A DNA stretch of 13,826 nt from the NCBI GenBank assembly GCA_027365375.1, contig DAHXNM010000032.1, forward strand, positions 1-13,826. The letters are read 5' to 3'. This document shows positions 1 through 6,791 of this stretch, piece by piece. A model generated the notes under the pieces. The model worked only from the letters and a program-made list of their open reading frames with translations. It was not told where the DNA came from and did not search any database. Within the stretch, counting starts at the first letter, position 1; each line of letters starts with the position of its first letter. The stretch is from Ferrimicrobium sp. (lineage in GTDB: Bacteria > Actinomycetota > Acidimicrobiia > Acidimicrobiales > Acidimicrobiaceae). A program made the position numbers and the translations under genes.

Positions 1-1034
1 CAGGCGGAGTTGATGTCGAGTTCCATGGCGTTGACGGCACCGGCGCGTTGGAGTAGGCGGGCTAGTGAAGCGACCGAGAGACCGGGCCCACTCACATATA
101 CGATGGCACCATTAGATGTAACGCCAACACCTGATCGCCACACGAGCACTTGATTGCCGACGGTAGCCCCCCATACCTGGTAGCTCGAAGAGTAGACGGC
201 GGGGTTGATGCGACCAGACTGCACGATCGGAATCAGATTTTGCCTGACGACCTTGATCGACGAAGGGACATGCTGACCTTGGGTCCAACGCTCTACTGTC
301 GCCACCCCTTGTGAGTTCACGACGAATGATGCAGCGCCGTTCTTGAGTGGTACCGCCATCCTTCCGTAGGCGTAGTAGCCTCCCTTGGCATCACTCATGC
401 GAAAGCCGGAGTTGAACGCTGCGACGAGATTGCTGGCTTGACTCCCCTGAATCGGAGCCACGTAGGGCCAAGTTCCGCCGCCAGGTGGTTCTTGGGCGCC
501 AGCATATTGAAGGAAACTCACCAGGCGGGGGTCGAGCCAGGCGACACCGGCCACCAGCGAGGTGTGAACCTTGTCAGGGCGCATCAAGGTCACGTAGAGG
601 GCTGGTGATCCGTTGACTAGTGGACCCTCAGCCGTCCACTGCCCTTCATGGGGAAGCGGTGGACTTGCGATTGGAGTGATTGACTTTGGTTTGGGAAGAA
701 TATTCGAGGTGATGGAGGTGTGGCTTTGGCGGACGCTAGCGGTTGGCTTAAGTGCGCCCTTGGGGGGCGCACCGCCTACAGCAGGTTGGTTAGCACTATA
801 CCAGATGTTCTCGGCGGTCTGAACAATGCTTGCTCCACCATTACCGCGAACCCACTCGACGAACTTTATTGGCAGGCTCGCCGAGCCGGATGTGCTGAGG
901 GCGCCGATCACACCGAGAGTCCCATAGCCTCCAACCACTACGATGCCAACTGCGAAGACAGCTCGTACACGACGATATGCGAGCGAGTGGTGCTTCTTTG
1001 GCTTCTGCGATGATTCTAGCGTAAGTCGTGTCAA
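1..1034 (-). CDS. Membrane-anchored phosphodiester glycosidase (NAGPA/DUF2233) family protein, partial
   Basis: Open frame of about 344 codons that runs off the left edge, so the C-terminus is missing. I place the start at a TTG (minus-strand 1034-1032) preceded by AAGGA with a 6-nt spacer. It overlaps the stop of the sensor kinase, which implies translational coupling, and no in-frame ATG lies near the 5' end. Residues 11-24 are basic (KPKKHH...RRVR), followed by one hydrophobic helix at about 25-46, so the protein is probably anchored with its body outside the membrane. A proline/serine-rich linker (about 85-130) leads to the catalytic domain. Family-type motifs are NSGFRM at 208-213 and MELDIN at 337-342. 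NAGPA-domain proteins cleave phosphodiester-linked sugars; the bacterial substrate here is unknown, and a cell-wall or surface glycan is inference. It is the third gene after a response regulator and kinase, so that system probably controls it. I am fairly sure of the family and less sure of the start. Confidence 0.8.
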   Translation of the reverse strand, partial: MTRLTLESSQKPKKHHSLAYRRVRAVFAVGIVVVGGYGTLGVIGALSTSGSASLPIKFVEWVRGNGGASIVQTAENIWYSANQPAVGGAPPKGALKPTASVRQSHTSITSNILPKPKSITPIASPPLPHEGQWTAEGPLVNGSPALYVTLMRPDKVHTSLVAGVAWLDPRLVSFLQYAGAQEPPGGGTWPYVAPIQGSQASNLVAAFNSGFRMSDAKGGYYAYGRMAVPLKNGAASFVVNSQGVATVERWTQGQHVPSSIKVVRQNLIPIVQSGRINPAVYSSSYQVWGATVGNQVLVWRSGVGVTSNGAIVYVSGPGLSVASLARLLQRAGAVNAMELDINSA

Positions 1035-2605
1035 ACCTTTTCCTTCATGGGTAATGCTCCGTTTGCCGCATCCGACAGTACCTGGTCTTGGGTCAAGACC
1101 GGTAGCTGTATGCGAAAGTAAGCTCCCCCTAGCTCGGATGTTCCAATGGCCACTGTTCCTTCCAGAAGCTCAACCAAGCTGCGTACGATCGGAAGCCCTA
1201 GGCCGGATCCGCCTTGCAGTCGACTTCGTGCCGGGTCCAGTCTAGTAAAACGCTCGAAGACTGCATCTCTTCGTTCGACAGGAATGCCCGGTCCATCATC
1301 GGCTACGGTAAAGGTTGCCAGATGTCCATTGGAGGAGGCGGACACTGCTACGGTAGTTTTGGCGTATCGAACTGCATTCTCGATGAGGTTGCGTATGATG
1401 CTTCTGATCTGTTCTGGATCTCCCATAAGTCGTACTGCGCTCACTCGGGACATATCGATGTTGATGCCGGGATGTGTGCGTCTAATCCGGTGAATCTCCT
1501 CGCGGCAGAGTTCATCAAGGTCGACGGTAACCTGGACCGCCTGTACTCGAGCCTCGGCCTTGGCGAGCGTGAGAAGGTCCTCGATTAGGCGCTGCATCCT
1601 TTCACTCTCCCTGAGCGCAACATTGGCCGTCTGATGCCAGTCGGTCAACTCGCTATGGAGCAGCCCTACCTCAAGTGATGCGCGGAGGGCAGACAGCGGA
1701 CTTTTCAATTCGTGTGAAGCGTCTGCGATGAACTGTTTCTGCTGTTCAGACGAGGCATCGAGTCGAGCTAACATCGAGTTCATGGTCGCTGCTAGCCGTG
1801 CGATCTCGTCTTCACCGTCTGGTTGAAAGACTCGATTAGATAGATTCATAGCGGTGATCTCCTCTACGTCGCGACGGATTTGATCGACTGGGGCGAGAGC
1901 TCTGCGACTTAGAATCCACGTCGAGATAGCCACCACCGCCAAGATGATGGGGTAGATGATGAGGAACTCACGATTTAGCGCTGACACCGACGCGTCCACA
2001 GAGGAGAGTGACGCGATGGTATAGACATCGAAGGTCGTAGATTTGCCGGTGGAACCGGTCGTCAGGTGACTTGCATTGCTGGACTTAGCGCGGGATAGCA
2101 CTCCCACGAGGAAGGTGGGAACCTGGACCCGGTCGGCGACAAACACAGTGTGAAGATCGACGTTACCGTTGATCGCCAGACGATTAGCGCGGACAGAGTC
2201 TTCGGTTTGAACAATACCTCGTGATGGGACGTATTTAGGAAGGCGAAGAGCCTTGGCTCCCTTAAGGTTGGGTGAATATGCGACGACTGCACCGTTGCTC
2301 GTTACCACCTGAGCAGCGAGGTCACCCCGGGGAATGGGCAGCGGATTGGGAAGATGTCCGTCGCGCACTAAGAGCACGATGTCATCAGCTTCATTCTTTG
2401 CGGTATTCACGACGTTACGAGTCAAAGCAGCCCTGAGTGTGATGGCGACCCCGATAAACGCAGCCATGAGCACTAGACCGACCACCACCGTAGCGGCTAT
2501 TGTGGTACGTTTTCGAACAGATGCTAGTTGTCGCCCGACCCACCGCAGCGGAGGAAAGCCGGTTTTGGATACGTGATCCAACTTCTCCATAGAGGAGAGT
2601 CTCAC
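1031..2605 (-). CDS. Sensor histidine kinase (HAMP, HisKA, HATPase), two-component system
   Basis: A 524-residue membrane kinase that should phosphorylate the response regulator encoded just upstream. Visible parts in order: transmembrane helix 1 (about 35-57), an extracytoplasmic sensor region (about 58-213), helix 2 (about 214-233), HAMP (about 234-286), the H-box FIADASHELKSPLSAL with phospho-acceptor H298, the N-box RNLIENA (405-411), G1 box DDGPGIP (436-442), F-box ERFTRL (451-456) and G2 box GGSGLGL (465-471). All residues for ATP binding and phosphotransfer are present. The start is a GTG 24 nt after the regulator stop, with AGGAG about 10 nt upstream; an ATG five codons later lacks a good ribosome site. 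Its stop overlaps the TTG start of the glycosidase gene. The layout resembles actinobacterial MprB/TcrY/PhoR-type kinases, but the stimulus cannot be read from the sensor region. Confidence 0.95.
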   Translation of the reverse strand: MRLSSMEKLDHVSKTGFPPLRWVGRQLASVRKRTTIAATVVVGLVLMAAFIGVAITLRAALTRNVVNTAKNEADDIVLLVRDGHLPNPLPIPRGDLAAQVVTSNGAVVAYSPNLKGAKALRLPKYVPSRGIVQTEDSVRANRLAINGNVDLHTVFVADRVQVPTFLVGVLSRAKSSNASHLTTGSTGKSTTFDVYTIASLSSVDASVSALNREFLIIYPIILAVVAISTWILSRRALAPVDQIRRDVEEITAMNLSNRVFQPDGEDEIARLAATMNSMLARLDASSEQQKQFIADASHELKSPLSALRASLEVGLLHSELTDWHQTANVALRESERMQRLIEDLLTLAKAEARVQAVQVTVDLDELCREEIHRIRRTHPGINIDMSRVSAVRLMGDPEQIRSIIRNLIENAVRYAKTTVAVSASSNGHLATFTVADDGPGIPVERRDAVFERFTRLDPARSRLQGGSGLGLPIVRSLVELLEGTVAIGTSELGGAYFRIQLPVLTQDQVLSDAANGALPMKEKV

Positions 2606-2629
2606 TGTGGTACTGCTCCTGCATGGGTA

Positions 2630-3346
2630 TTAGGCAGTCGCTGCAGCCTCTTCGCAGCCAATGGCTGTCGCACCACCGTCCTCCTCAAGGAGGTAACCAA
2701 CCCCTCGCACGGTACGTATCGACTTGGTCCCAAAAGGCGCATCGATCTTCTTGCGCAAGTAGCCAATGTACACCTCGACAATGTTTGAGTCTCCCTCAAA
2801 ATCGTAGTCCCAAACGTGCTCGATGATCTCCCGCTTGTTAAGCACTTTTCCTTTAGAGCGCATTAGCAACTCGAGGAAGGAGAACTCTCGGGTGGTTAGG
2901 TCTACTGTGGTATCACCTCGCATGACCGAGTGACTCGATGGATCTAACTTCAAGTCACCGGCTATTAGAACAGGTGGGCGGCTATCGACGTTGCGGCGAA
3001 GCAGTGCCCGAATACGTGCGACGAGTACTGTGAATGAGAATGGCTTTTTTAAGAAGTCATCCGCGCCCGTATCGAGAGCTTCGGCTTCGTCGAGTTCCCC
3101 ATCTTTGGCGGTCAGCATCAGGATTGGTGTCCAGATCTCTTCACTTCGAAGGGTGGCTGTGAACTTGAAACCGTTCATTCCGGGCAGCATGATATCGAGG
3201 ACAATGCAGTCATATGGCGCACTTCTGGCCAGTTTGATACCGTCTAGACCATTGAGACAGGTGTCTACAGCGAAACCTTCCGCGACTAGCCCACGTTTCA
3301 GGGTGTCTACCAGGTTCTCTTCATCATCTACTACCAAGATCCGCAT
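2630..3346 (-). CDS. OmpR/PhoB-family response regulator
   Basis: A 238-residue DNA-binding regulator. The receiver domain (about 1-115) has the acidic pair D7/D8, phospho-acceptor D51 in VLDIMLPGMNG, switch threonine T79 and the conserved lysine K101 in LKKPF. The winged-helix effector (about 124-226) shows the family signatures LTTREFSFLELL, VWDYDFEGDSNIVEVYIGYLRKKID and the C-terminal hairpin IRTVRGVGYLL. The ATG start is well supported by AAGGAG 7 nt upstream. It is the first gene of the regulator-kinase-glycosidase set and lies 87 nt downstream of the hydrolase gene on the same strand, so it may have its own promoter or be read through from the hydrolase. I found no convincing -10/-35 pair in that gap. 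The short C-terminal tail after the hairpin is poor in recognisable features. Confidence 0.96.
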   Translation of the reverse strand: MRILVVDDEENLVDTLKRGLVAEGFAVDTCLNGLDGIKLARSAPYDCIVLDIMLPGMNGFKFTATLRSEEIWTPILMLTAKDGELDEAEALDTGADDFLKKPFSFTVLVARIRALLRRNVDSRPPVLIAGDLKLDPSSHSVMRGDTTVDLTTREFSFLELLMRSKGKVLNKREIIEHVWDYDFEGDSNIVEVYIGYLRKKIDAPFGTKSIRTVRGVGYLLEEDGGATAIGCEEAAATA

Positions 3347-3433
3347 GCGACTCTCCTTTCGCGATAGTCATGCTAACCGTGCATGTACAGGACAAGCTAG
3401 GAGAATCCCGAAGAATTGCTGAGAGGCCGCTCG

Positions 3434-4132
3434 TCACGAACTCGTGGTAGGAGTTGGCCAGAGTTCTCGCTCCAACCATCCAAGGATGAGCGCATACGGG
3501 CGTGGGTCGTTTTGCAAGCGGTATGACGTAGCGTATACGCGATGGACTTCGGGGTGATAGCTCTGAATCAGACCGTCGATGTCTAAGTTATCCTCTCTTG
3601 GGCGGTCGCCGGGTGTAACCAACATCCATCGAGCAACCTCTGTCGCGGTGGGAAGAGGGTACTCAGCCACGGGAAAGTGTGATGATGGATCTAGGCGTGC
3701 ACCGGTGCTGGCGATCTCCTCGGTATTGAGTTGGTCGACCAGAGGATCGACTGTCACCACTCCAACGACGGGATCAACATCCCCGCAGGCGAGCATCGCG
3801 TACCCAACGAGGCCAAACCCGATCAAAACCAATGGCCGGGGCGCCAGGAAGGTGATCACGGTCCTAAGGTCCGAGAGTAGTGTCGTGGTCCCAAGCATTC
3901 CGTCTGATTCGCCAAGGCCATGAGGGTTCAGGCCAACCACTTCTGTATGGCAATAGAAGCTCAGGCGTTCGGCGGCTTCCTGTAGCACTCGATCGCTACT
4001 GCCGCCCAGCCCTGTATCTGCGATTCCGGGACAATACAGGATTGTTGGTCTTCCAGGGGTGGCACTCTCCTTAACGGTCGCGATAAAAAGTTGCAAGCCT
4101 GCTGGTTCGCACCATAACTGATCTACTGGCAC
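3434..4132 (-). CDS. Alpha/beta-hydrolase-fold protein lacking the nucleophile serine
   Basis: The body resembles a small alpha/beta hydrolase: an oxyanion-loop-like stretch (LYCPGIADTGLGG), then VVGLNPHGLGESDG, a typical strand-turn region before the nucleophile elbow, and a late YHPEVHRVYA that could carry the histidine. At the elbow, where the family has G-x-S-x-G, the sequence reads LIGFGLVG: the serine position is glycine (GGC, one base from AGC). As written it is probably not a classical serine hydrolase. The start is uncertain. I prefer the GTG at 4132 (GAGGGAGG just upstream), which leaves 82 nt to the divergent ATP-grasp gene. The frame stays open to a TTG at 4237, which would overlap that gene by 23 nt, with further ATGs at 4216 and 4174. 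The product would be about 232 residues from the GTG, or 267 from the TTG. The specific function is not recognised. It is divergent from the ligase pair and upstream of the response regulator. Confidence 0.7.
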   Translation of the reverse strand: MPVDQLWCEPAGLQLFIATVKESATPGRPTILYCPGIADTGLGGSSDRVLQEAAERLSFYCHTEVVGLNPHGLGESDGMLGTTTLLSDLRTVITFLAPRPLVLIGFGLVGYAMLACGDVDPVVGVVTVDPLVDQLNTEEIASTGARLDPSSHFPVAEYPLPTATEVARWMLVTPGDRPREDNLDIDGLIQSYHPEVHRVYATSYRLQNDPRPYALILGWLERELWPTPTTSS

Positions 4133-4187
4133 GGCACCTCCCTCTCTAGACTGTAGCCGTGCAAGCTTTACCATCGGGATTGTTGGG

Positions 4188-4201
4188 CCTCTTGAGAGAG
4201 G
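4188..4201 (+). promoter_or_regulatory. Small leader hairpin overlapping the ribosome-binding site of the ATP-grasp operon
   Basis: CCTCT-TGAG-AGAGG forms a perfect 5-bp stem with a 4-nt loop immediately upstream of the first ATP-grasp gene. The right arm overlaps the Shine-Dalgarno-like GAGGAG at 4198-4203, so the folded form would partly mask ribosome binding. The stem is short and could be chance; a regulatory role is inference. Confidence 0.25.
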
Positions 4202-4214
4202 AGACTCGCTGAGC

Positions 4215-5099
4215 ATGATGTCACACACGAGTGCCAAGCGCGATGTGTTGGTGGTTGCGAACCTGGGTTTAGGCGAGAAGTTCCTCGATCACGGGGTCCT
4301 GTATCAACGTGGTTTGAGCGAGACTTTCGGTGACGTTGTGCTTGTGAGCTCTGAGGAGCTTATGAGCAGGGTCGATCGGGTGGATCGTAGCCATCAACTG
4401 ATCCTGTTTCTCGACAAAGACGTAGCTCTAGCTGAGTTGCTAGAACTCCAGGGAGCAGTTGTGATCAACAGCTCTAAGGCTATAGAGATCTGTGACGACA
4501 AGCGTCGCACATATGCCCACCTTGCTGCTGCCGGACTGCGCATTCCAAGAACAATTATGTTGCCTCCCGTCTATCCAAAACAGCAGATAGCGTCCCGGTT
4601 GGTGATGTCGATGATCGACGAGATTGGACTACCTATCGTTATCAAGGAGGCCAAGGGATCATTCGGGGCGCAGGTCTATCTCGCTAATACCGCTGAAGAT
4701 GTCTTTGCGATCGTTGATGCCCTGGCGGATCGTCATCTGCTCGCCCAGGAGTTTGTGGCGAGCTCGCGAGGGCGTGACCTGCGTCTACAGGTGGTCAATG
4801 GGGTCTGTATCGCCGCGATAGCTCGCCAACATCCGGATGATTTTCGCGCCAACCTATCTGCTGGTGGTGTAGGGTTTCCGTATCACCCGTCGGAGGCTGA
4901 GCGCAGGCTTGCTGAGGCAAGTGCTAGTGCCGTTGGGGGTTTTAATGTGGGAGTTGACCTCCTCTTTGACCAGGAGAACCAGGGTTCGATCGTGTGCGAG
5001 GTGAACTCCAATGCCCATATTTGGAGGTTATCGGCGATCTCTGGCATTGACGTGACTCGCCATGTCGGGCAGGCACTTGGCCGATGGCTCCAACAGTAG
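4215..5099 (+). CDS. RimK-like ATP-grasp ligase, first of a tandem pair
   Basis: A 294-residue protein with a pre-ATP-grasp N-terminal domain (about 10-85) and an ATP-grasp domain (about 86-290). The stretch NSSKAIEICDDKRRTY (85-100) is typical of RimK-family ligases. Also visible are the ATP lysine K144 in IVIKEAKGSFGAQVYL, QEFVASSRGRDLRLQVV (178-194), the DDFRANLSAGG loop (208-218), and metal ligands D248 (GVDLLF), E262 and N264 in CEVNSNAH. The family joins a carboxylate, activated as acyl phosphate with ATP, to an amino group; RimK adds glutamate to ribosomal protein S6, and relatives act on F420 or LysW. From memory it looks most like the Firmicutes-type RimK family alpha-L-glutamate ligases of unknown substrate. 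The start is the first of two adjacent ATGs, with AGGAG 11 nt upstream; the second ATG is equally possible. It overlaps the next ligase gene by 16 nt. Confidence 0.9.
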   Translation: MMSHTSAKRDVLVVANLGLGEKFLDHGVLYQRGLSETFGDVVLVSSEELMSRVDRVDRSHQLILFLDKDVALAELLELQGAVVINSSKAIEICDDKRRTYAHLAAAGLRIPRTIMLPPVYPKQQIASRLVMSMIDEIGLPIVIKEAKGSFGAQVYLANTAEDVFAIVDALADRHLLAQEFVASSRGRDLRLQVVNGVCIAAIARQHPDDFRANLSAGGVGFPYHPSEAERRLAEASASAVGGFNVGVDLLFDQENQGSIVCEVNSNAHIWRLSAISGIDVTRHVGQALGRWLQQ

Positions 5100-5866
5100 C
5101 GATCTATTACGATCGCGACCAGCTTCGCTCCAATTCGTTCTTTCTCGATGCTCTAGTTTCGGCTGGCCGATCGTTGGGAGCCCGGGTCATTCCTGTGGTT
5201 GGCCCTGAGGAGCTTGGGAGCCTTCGATTGGATGATCTCGATGCGATTCTTGTTCGTTCGCGTTCGTTGCGCCAACGTATCTGGATCGCCACGCGCGTCT
5301 CTCATGTTGTCAATAGCCCACTGTTAGCGCTGTTAGGGAACGACAAAGTTGCTCAGTACCTCTGGTGCAAGAAGTACGGATTCGCAACGCCGGAGTTGTA
5401 TATGGTGGGTGCCACGCCATCCCCTCTCTGGGTATCCAAGCCAAGGTTTGGTCATGGGGGTCATGGGGTTCGGATGGTTGAGGGGCGACAGTGGCAGCAG
5501 GGGAGTTCCGTGATGGTTGCCCAGGAGTTTGTCGTGGGCGCGAACCGCGACCATCGCCACTATGTTGTTGGCACTACTGTAGTGGCGACGGTGGAGCGAA
5601 AAGCGATGGTCGATTTCCGTTCGAATCTCTCGCACGGTGCCCTCGTCAGTACTGCCATTCCAACCGAAAAGGAACGTAACCTCGTTCGAGCGGTGGTCGA
5701 GCGGTTGGGAGCCGGCTACTACGGTGTTGATATCGTCTCTGGAGCCGAAGGCCCGATGGTGATGGAGATCGAGGACCTGGTGGGGGCTAGGTCGCTCTAC
5801 CGGCTTGGGATCACCAATCATGCGGACTGGGTAATGAAGTGGCTCTGTGAAACCTATGGGGCGTGA
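5084..5866 (+). CDS. RimK-like ATP-grasp ligase, second of a tandem pair
   Basis: A 260-residue ATP-grasp protein that begins inside the last codons of the previous gene (16-nt overlap, different frame), so the two are almost certainly co-translated. It has an N-terminal pre-ATP-grasp domain (about 4-80, with LVRSRSLRQ at 57-64), the LGNDKVAQYLW segment (84-94), the ATP lysine K119 in VSKPRFGHGGHG, QEFVVGANRDHRHYVVG (147-163), the VDFRSNLSHG loop (176-185), D216 in GVDIV and the metal-binding segment MEIEDLVGARSLY (227-239). The last motif differs from the ExN motif of the first protein but matches what I recall of a related ATP-grasp subgroup, so I do not regard it as inactivated. No strong ribosome site precedes the ATG, which fits coupling. 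Two different ligases in one transcript suggest two successive amide-forming steps on one acceptor; the acceptor is unknown. The gene ends 27 nt before a convergent gene. Confidence 0.88.
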   Translation: MAPTVAIYYDRDQLRSNSFFLDALVSAGRSLGARVIPVVGPEELGSLRLDDLDAILVRSRSLRQRIWIATRVSHVVNSPLLALLGNDKVAQYLWCKKYGFATPELYMVGATPSPLWVSKPRFGHGGHGVRMVEGRQWQQGSSVMVAQEFVVGANRDHRHYVVGTTVVATVERKAMVDFRSNLSHGALVSTAIPTEKERNLVRAVVERLGAGYYGVDIVSGAEGPMVMEIEDLVGARSLYRLGITNHADWVMKWLCETYGA

Positions 5867-5893
5867 GTAGAACTATTTGGCGATAGTGGTGCA

Positions 5894-6265
5894 CTAACCT
5901 TGATCTTGATAGTCAGCCAGAAACTCATCAAAGGCTTGAAGAGCGCGCGGACCGTATACGGTGCCGGGTCCCCCGCTAAGGAGGATAGTCACCCCAAGAG
6001 CCTCGGCTATTGCCTGTCGAGTGACCCCTGCTCGCGCTGCCCCGCGTGCATGCGAGCTGATACAGCCGTCACATTTTAGGGCGACAGCAACTGCAAGCGC
6101 AATGAGTTCTTTGGTGCCCGTTGTGAGCTCACCGCCAGCCATGGCCGCATGGTGCATACTCCCGTAGGACTTTAGCACCTCTGGGATCATCGCCCTCAGC
6201 TCCTTTGCCGGCTGGCGGAGATCTTCTTGGACCTGGTGCCAGGGTTGGTGTTGATCGTCGTGCAT
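5894..6265 (-). CDS. Carboxymuconolactone decarboxylase-family (AhpD-like) protein
   Basis: A 123-residue all-helical protein. The AhpD/CMD core is clear: TKELIALAVAVALKCDGCISSHARGAARAG, with E53, the CxxC pair C65/C68 and H72, followed by AIAEALGVTILLSGGP. The CxxC plus histidine arrangement is that of the alkylhydroperoxidase AhpD-type branch, so a thiol-dependent peroxidase or redox role is more likely than a true decarboxylase. The ATG lies 9 nt after the stop of the DUF1707 gene on the same strand, without an obvious Shine-Dalgarno, so coupled translation is likely. The last gene of this minus-strand run, it faces the ATP-grasp pair tail to tail. No AhpC-type peroxiredoxin gene is nearby. 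Confidence 0.88.
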   Translation of the reverse strand: MHDDQHQPWHQVQEDLRQPAKELRAMIPEVLKSYGSMHHAAMAGGELTTGTKELIALAVAVALKCDGCISSHARGAARAGVTRQAIAEALGVTILLSGGPGTVYGPRALQAFDEFLADYQDQG

Positions 6266-6274
6266 GAGTGTGGG

Positions 6275-6709
6275 TTATACCACGTGATTGCTTCGGGTGA
6301 GACTTCGCTTGATCGGGCGAAACCGTAACCATTGCAGCCCATATCCCAAGTTGATCACGACCAAGATCGCGGCGATGAGGATCAGCAGAGGAACGATCCA
6401 AGCCATAAAGAAACTTAACACAGCTAGCAATGCGACCGGGATCAACCCGAAGGAGTCGATCCGACGAATGCGACGGTCCCATCGTGGTCCCACGAACGGA
6501 GTACGCGTCCGTTCGAACGTTGCCTCATAGATCTGTGAAATCTTGCGAGCCTTGGCAAGAAGCATGAGACGAACCTCATACTCGTCGAAATCCAGATCTC
6601 CAGATCGGAAACGCTGAAGCAGCAGGGCGCGAGCACGTTCGCGATCCTCCGCTGTGGCCAAAAGCTCACTGTTCTTGTCTGAGGCGTTCTCTCGATCCAT
6701 ATTCTTCAT
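6275..6709 (-). CDS. DUF1707-domain membrane protein
   Basis: A 144-residue protein. Residues about 19-71 (AEDRERARALLLQRFRSGDLDFDEYEVRL...) match the DUF1707 (SHOCT-like) domain typical of actinobacterial small membrane proteins. A basic stretch (WDRRIRRID, 77-85) precedes a long hydrophobic region (about 86-125) that can form two helices, ending in a basic tail. The function of the family is not established; it is probably a membrane accessory or regulatory protein. Two start ATGs are possible (6709 or three codons later at 6700); GGTGGA lies upstream and gives a better spacing to the second. It sits 82 nt downstream of the acyl-CoA dehydrogenase gene and 9 nt upstream of the AhpD-like gene. 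Confidence 0.82.
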   Translation of the reverse strand: MKNMDRENASDKNSELLATAEDRERARALLLQRFRSGDLDFDEYEVRLMLLAKARKISQIYEATFERTRTPFVGPRWDRRIRRIDSFGLIPVALLAVLSFFMAWIVPLLILIAAILVVINLGYGLQWLRFRPIKRSLTRSNHVV

Positions 6710-6791
6710 TCCACCACTCAGGCATCCGTTTACCTGTTTTCATCCTACTCGTTTGGATGACACAACATGATACACCGTTAAGGCTCAATGC

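Noticed and set aside
613..1245. Three overlapping plus-strand frames in the first 1.2 kb
   Set aside because: The minus strand here carries the glycosidase-like gene with family motifs and the kinase end; the plus frames are shadows.
3347..3433. Promoter search upstream of the response regulator
   Set aside because: TTGTCC and TAGCAT occur on the minus strand but are only 14 nt apart; no pair with acceptable spacing was found.
4133..4237. Extended N-terminus of the hydrolase-like protein to a TTG at 4237
   Set aside because: It would overlap the divergent ligase start by 23 nt, and residues 1-35 look unlike the fold; a GTG at 4132 has a better ribosome site. It is not excluded.
5227..5239. 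EIED motif in the second ATP-grasp protein as a lost metal ligand
   Set aside because: As I recall, a related ATP-grasp subgroup carries the same EIED-VGAR arrangement, so it is likely the normal form and not a defect.
5333..5821. 162-codon open frame on the minus strand
   Set aside because: It lies wholly inside the second ATP-grasp gene, whose motifs are all in the plus frame; the minus frame has no domain and no ribosome site.
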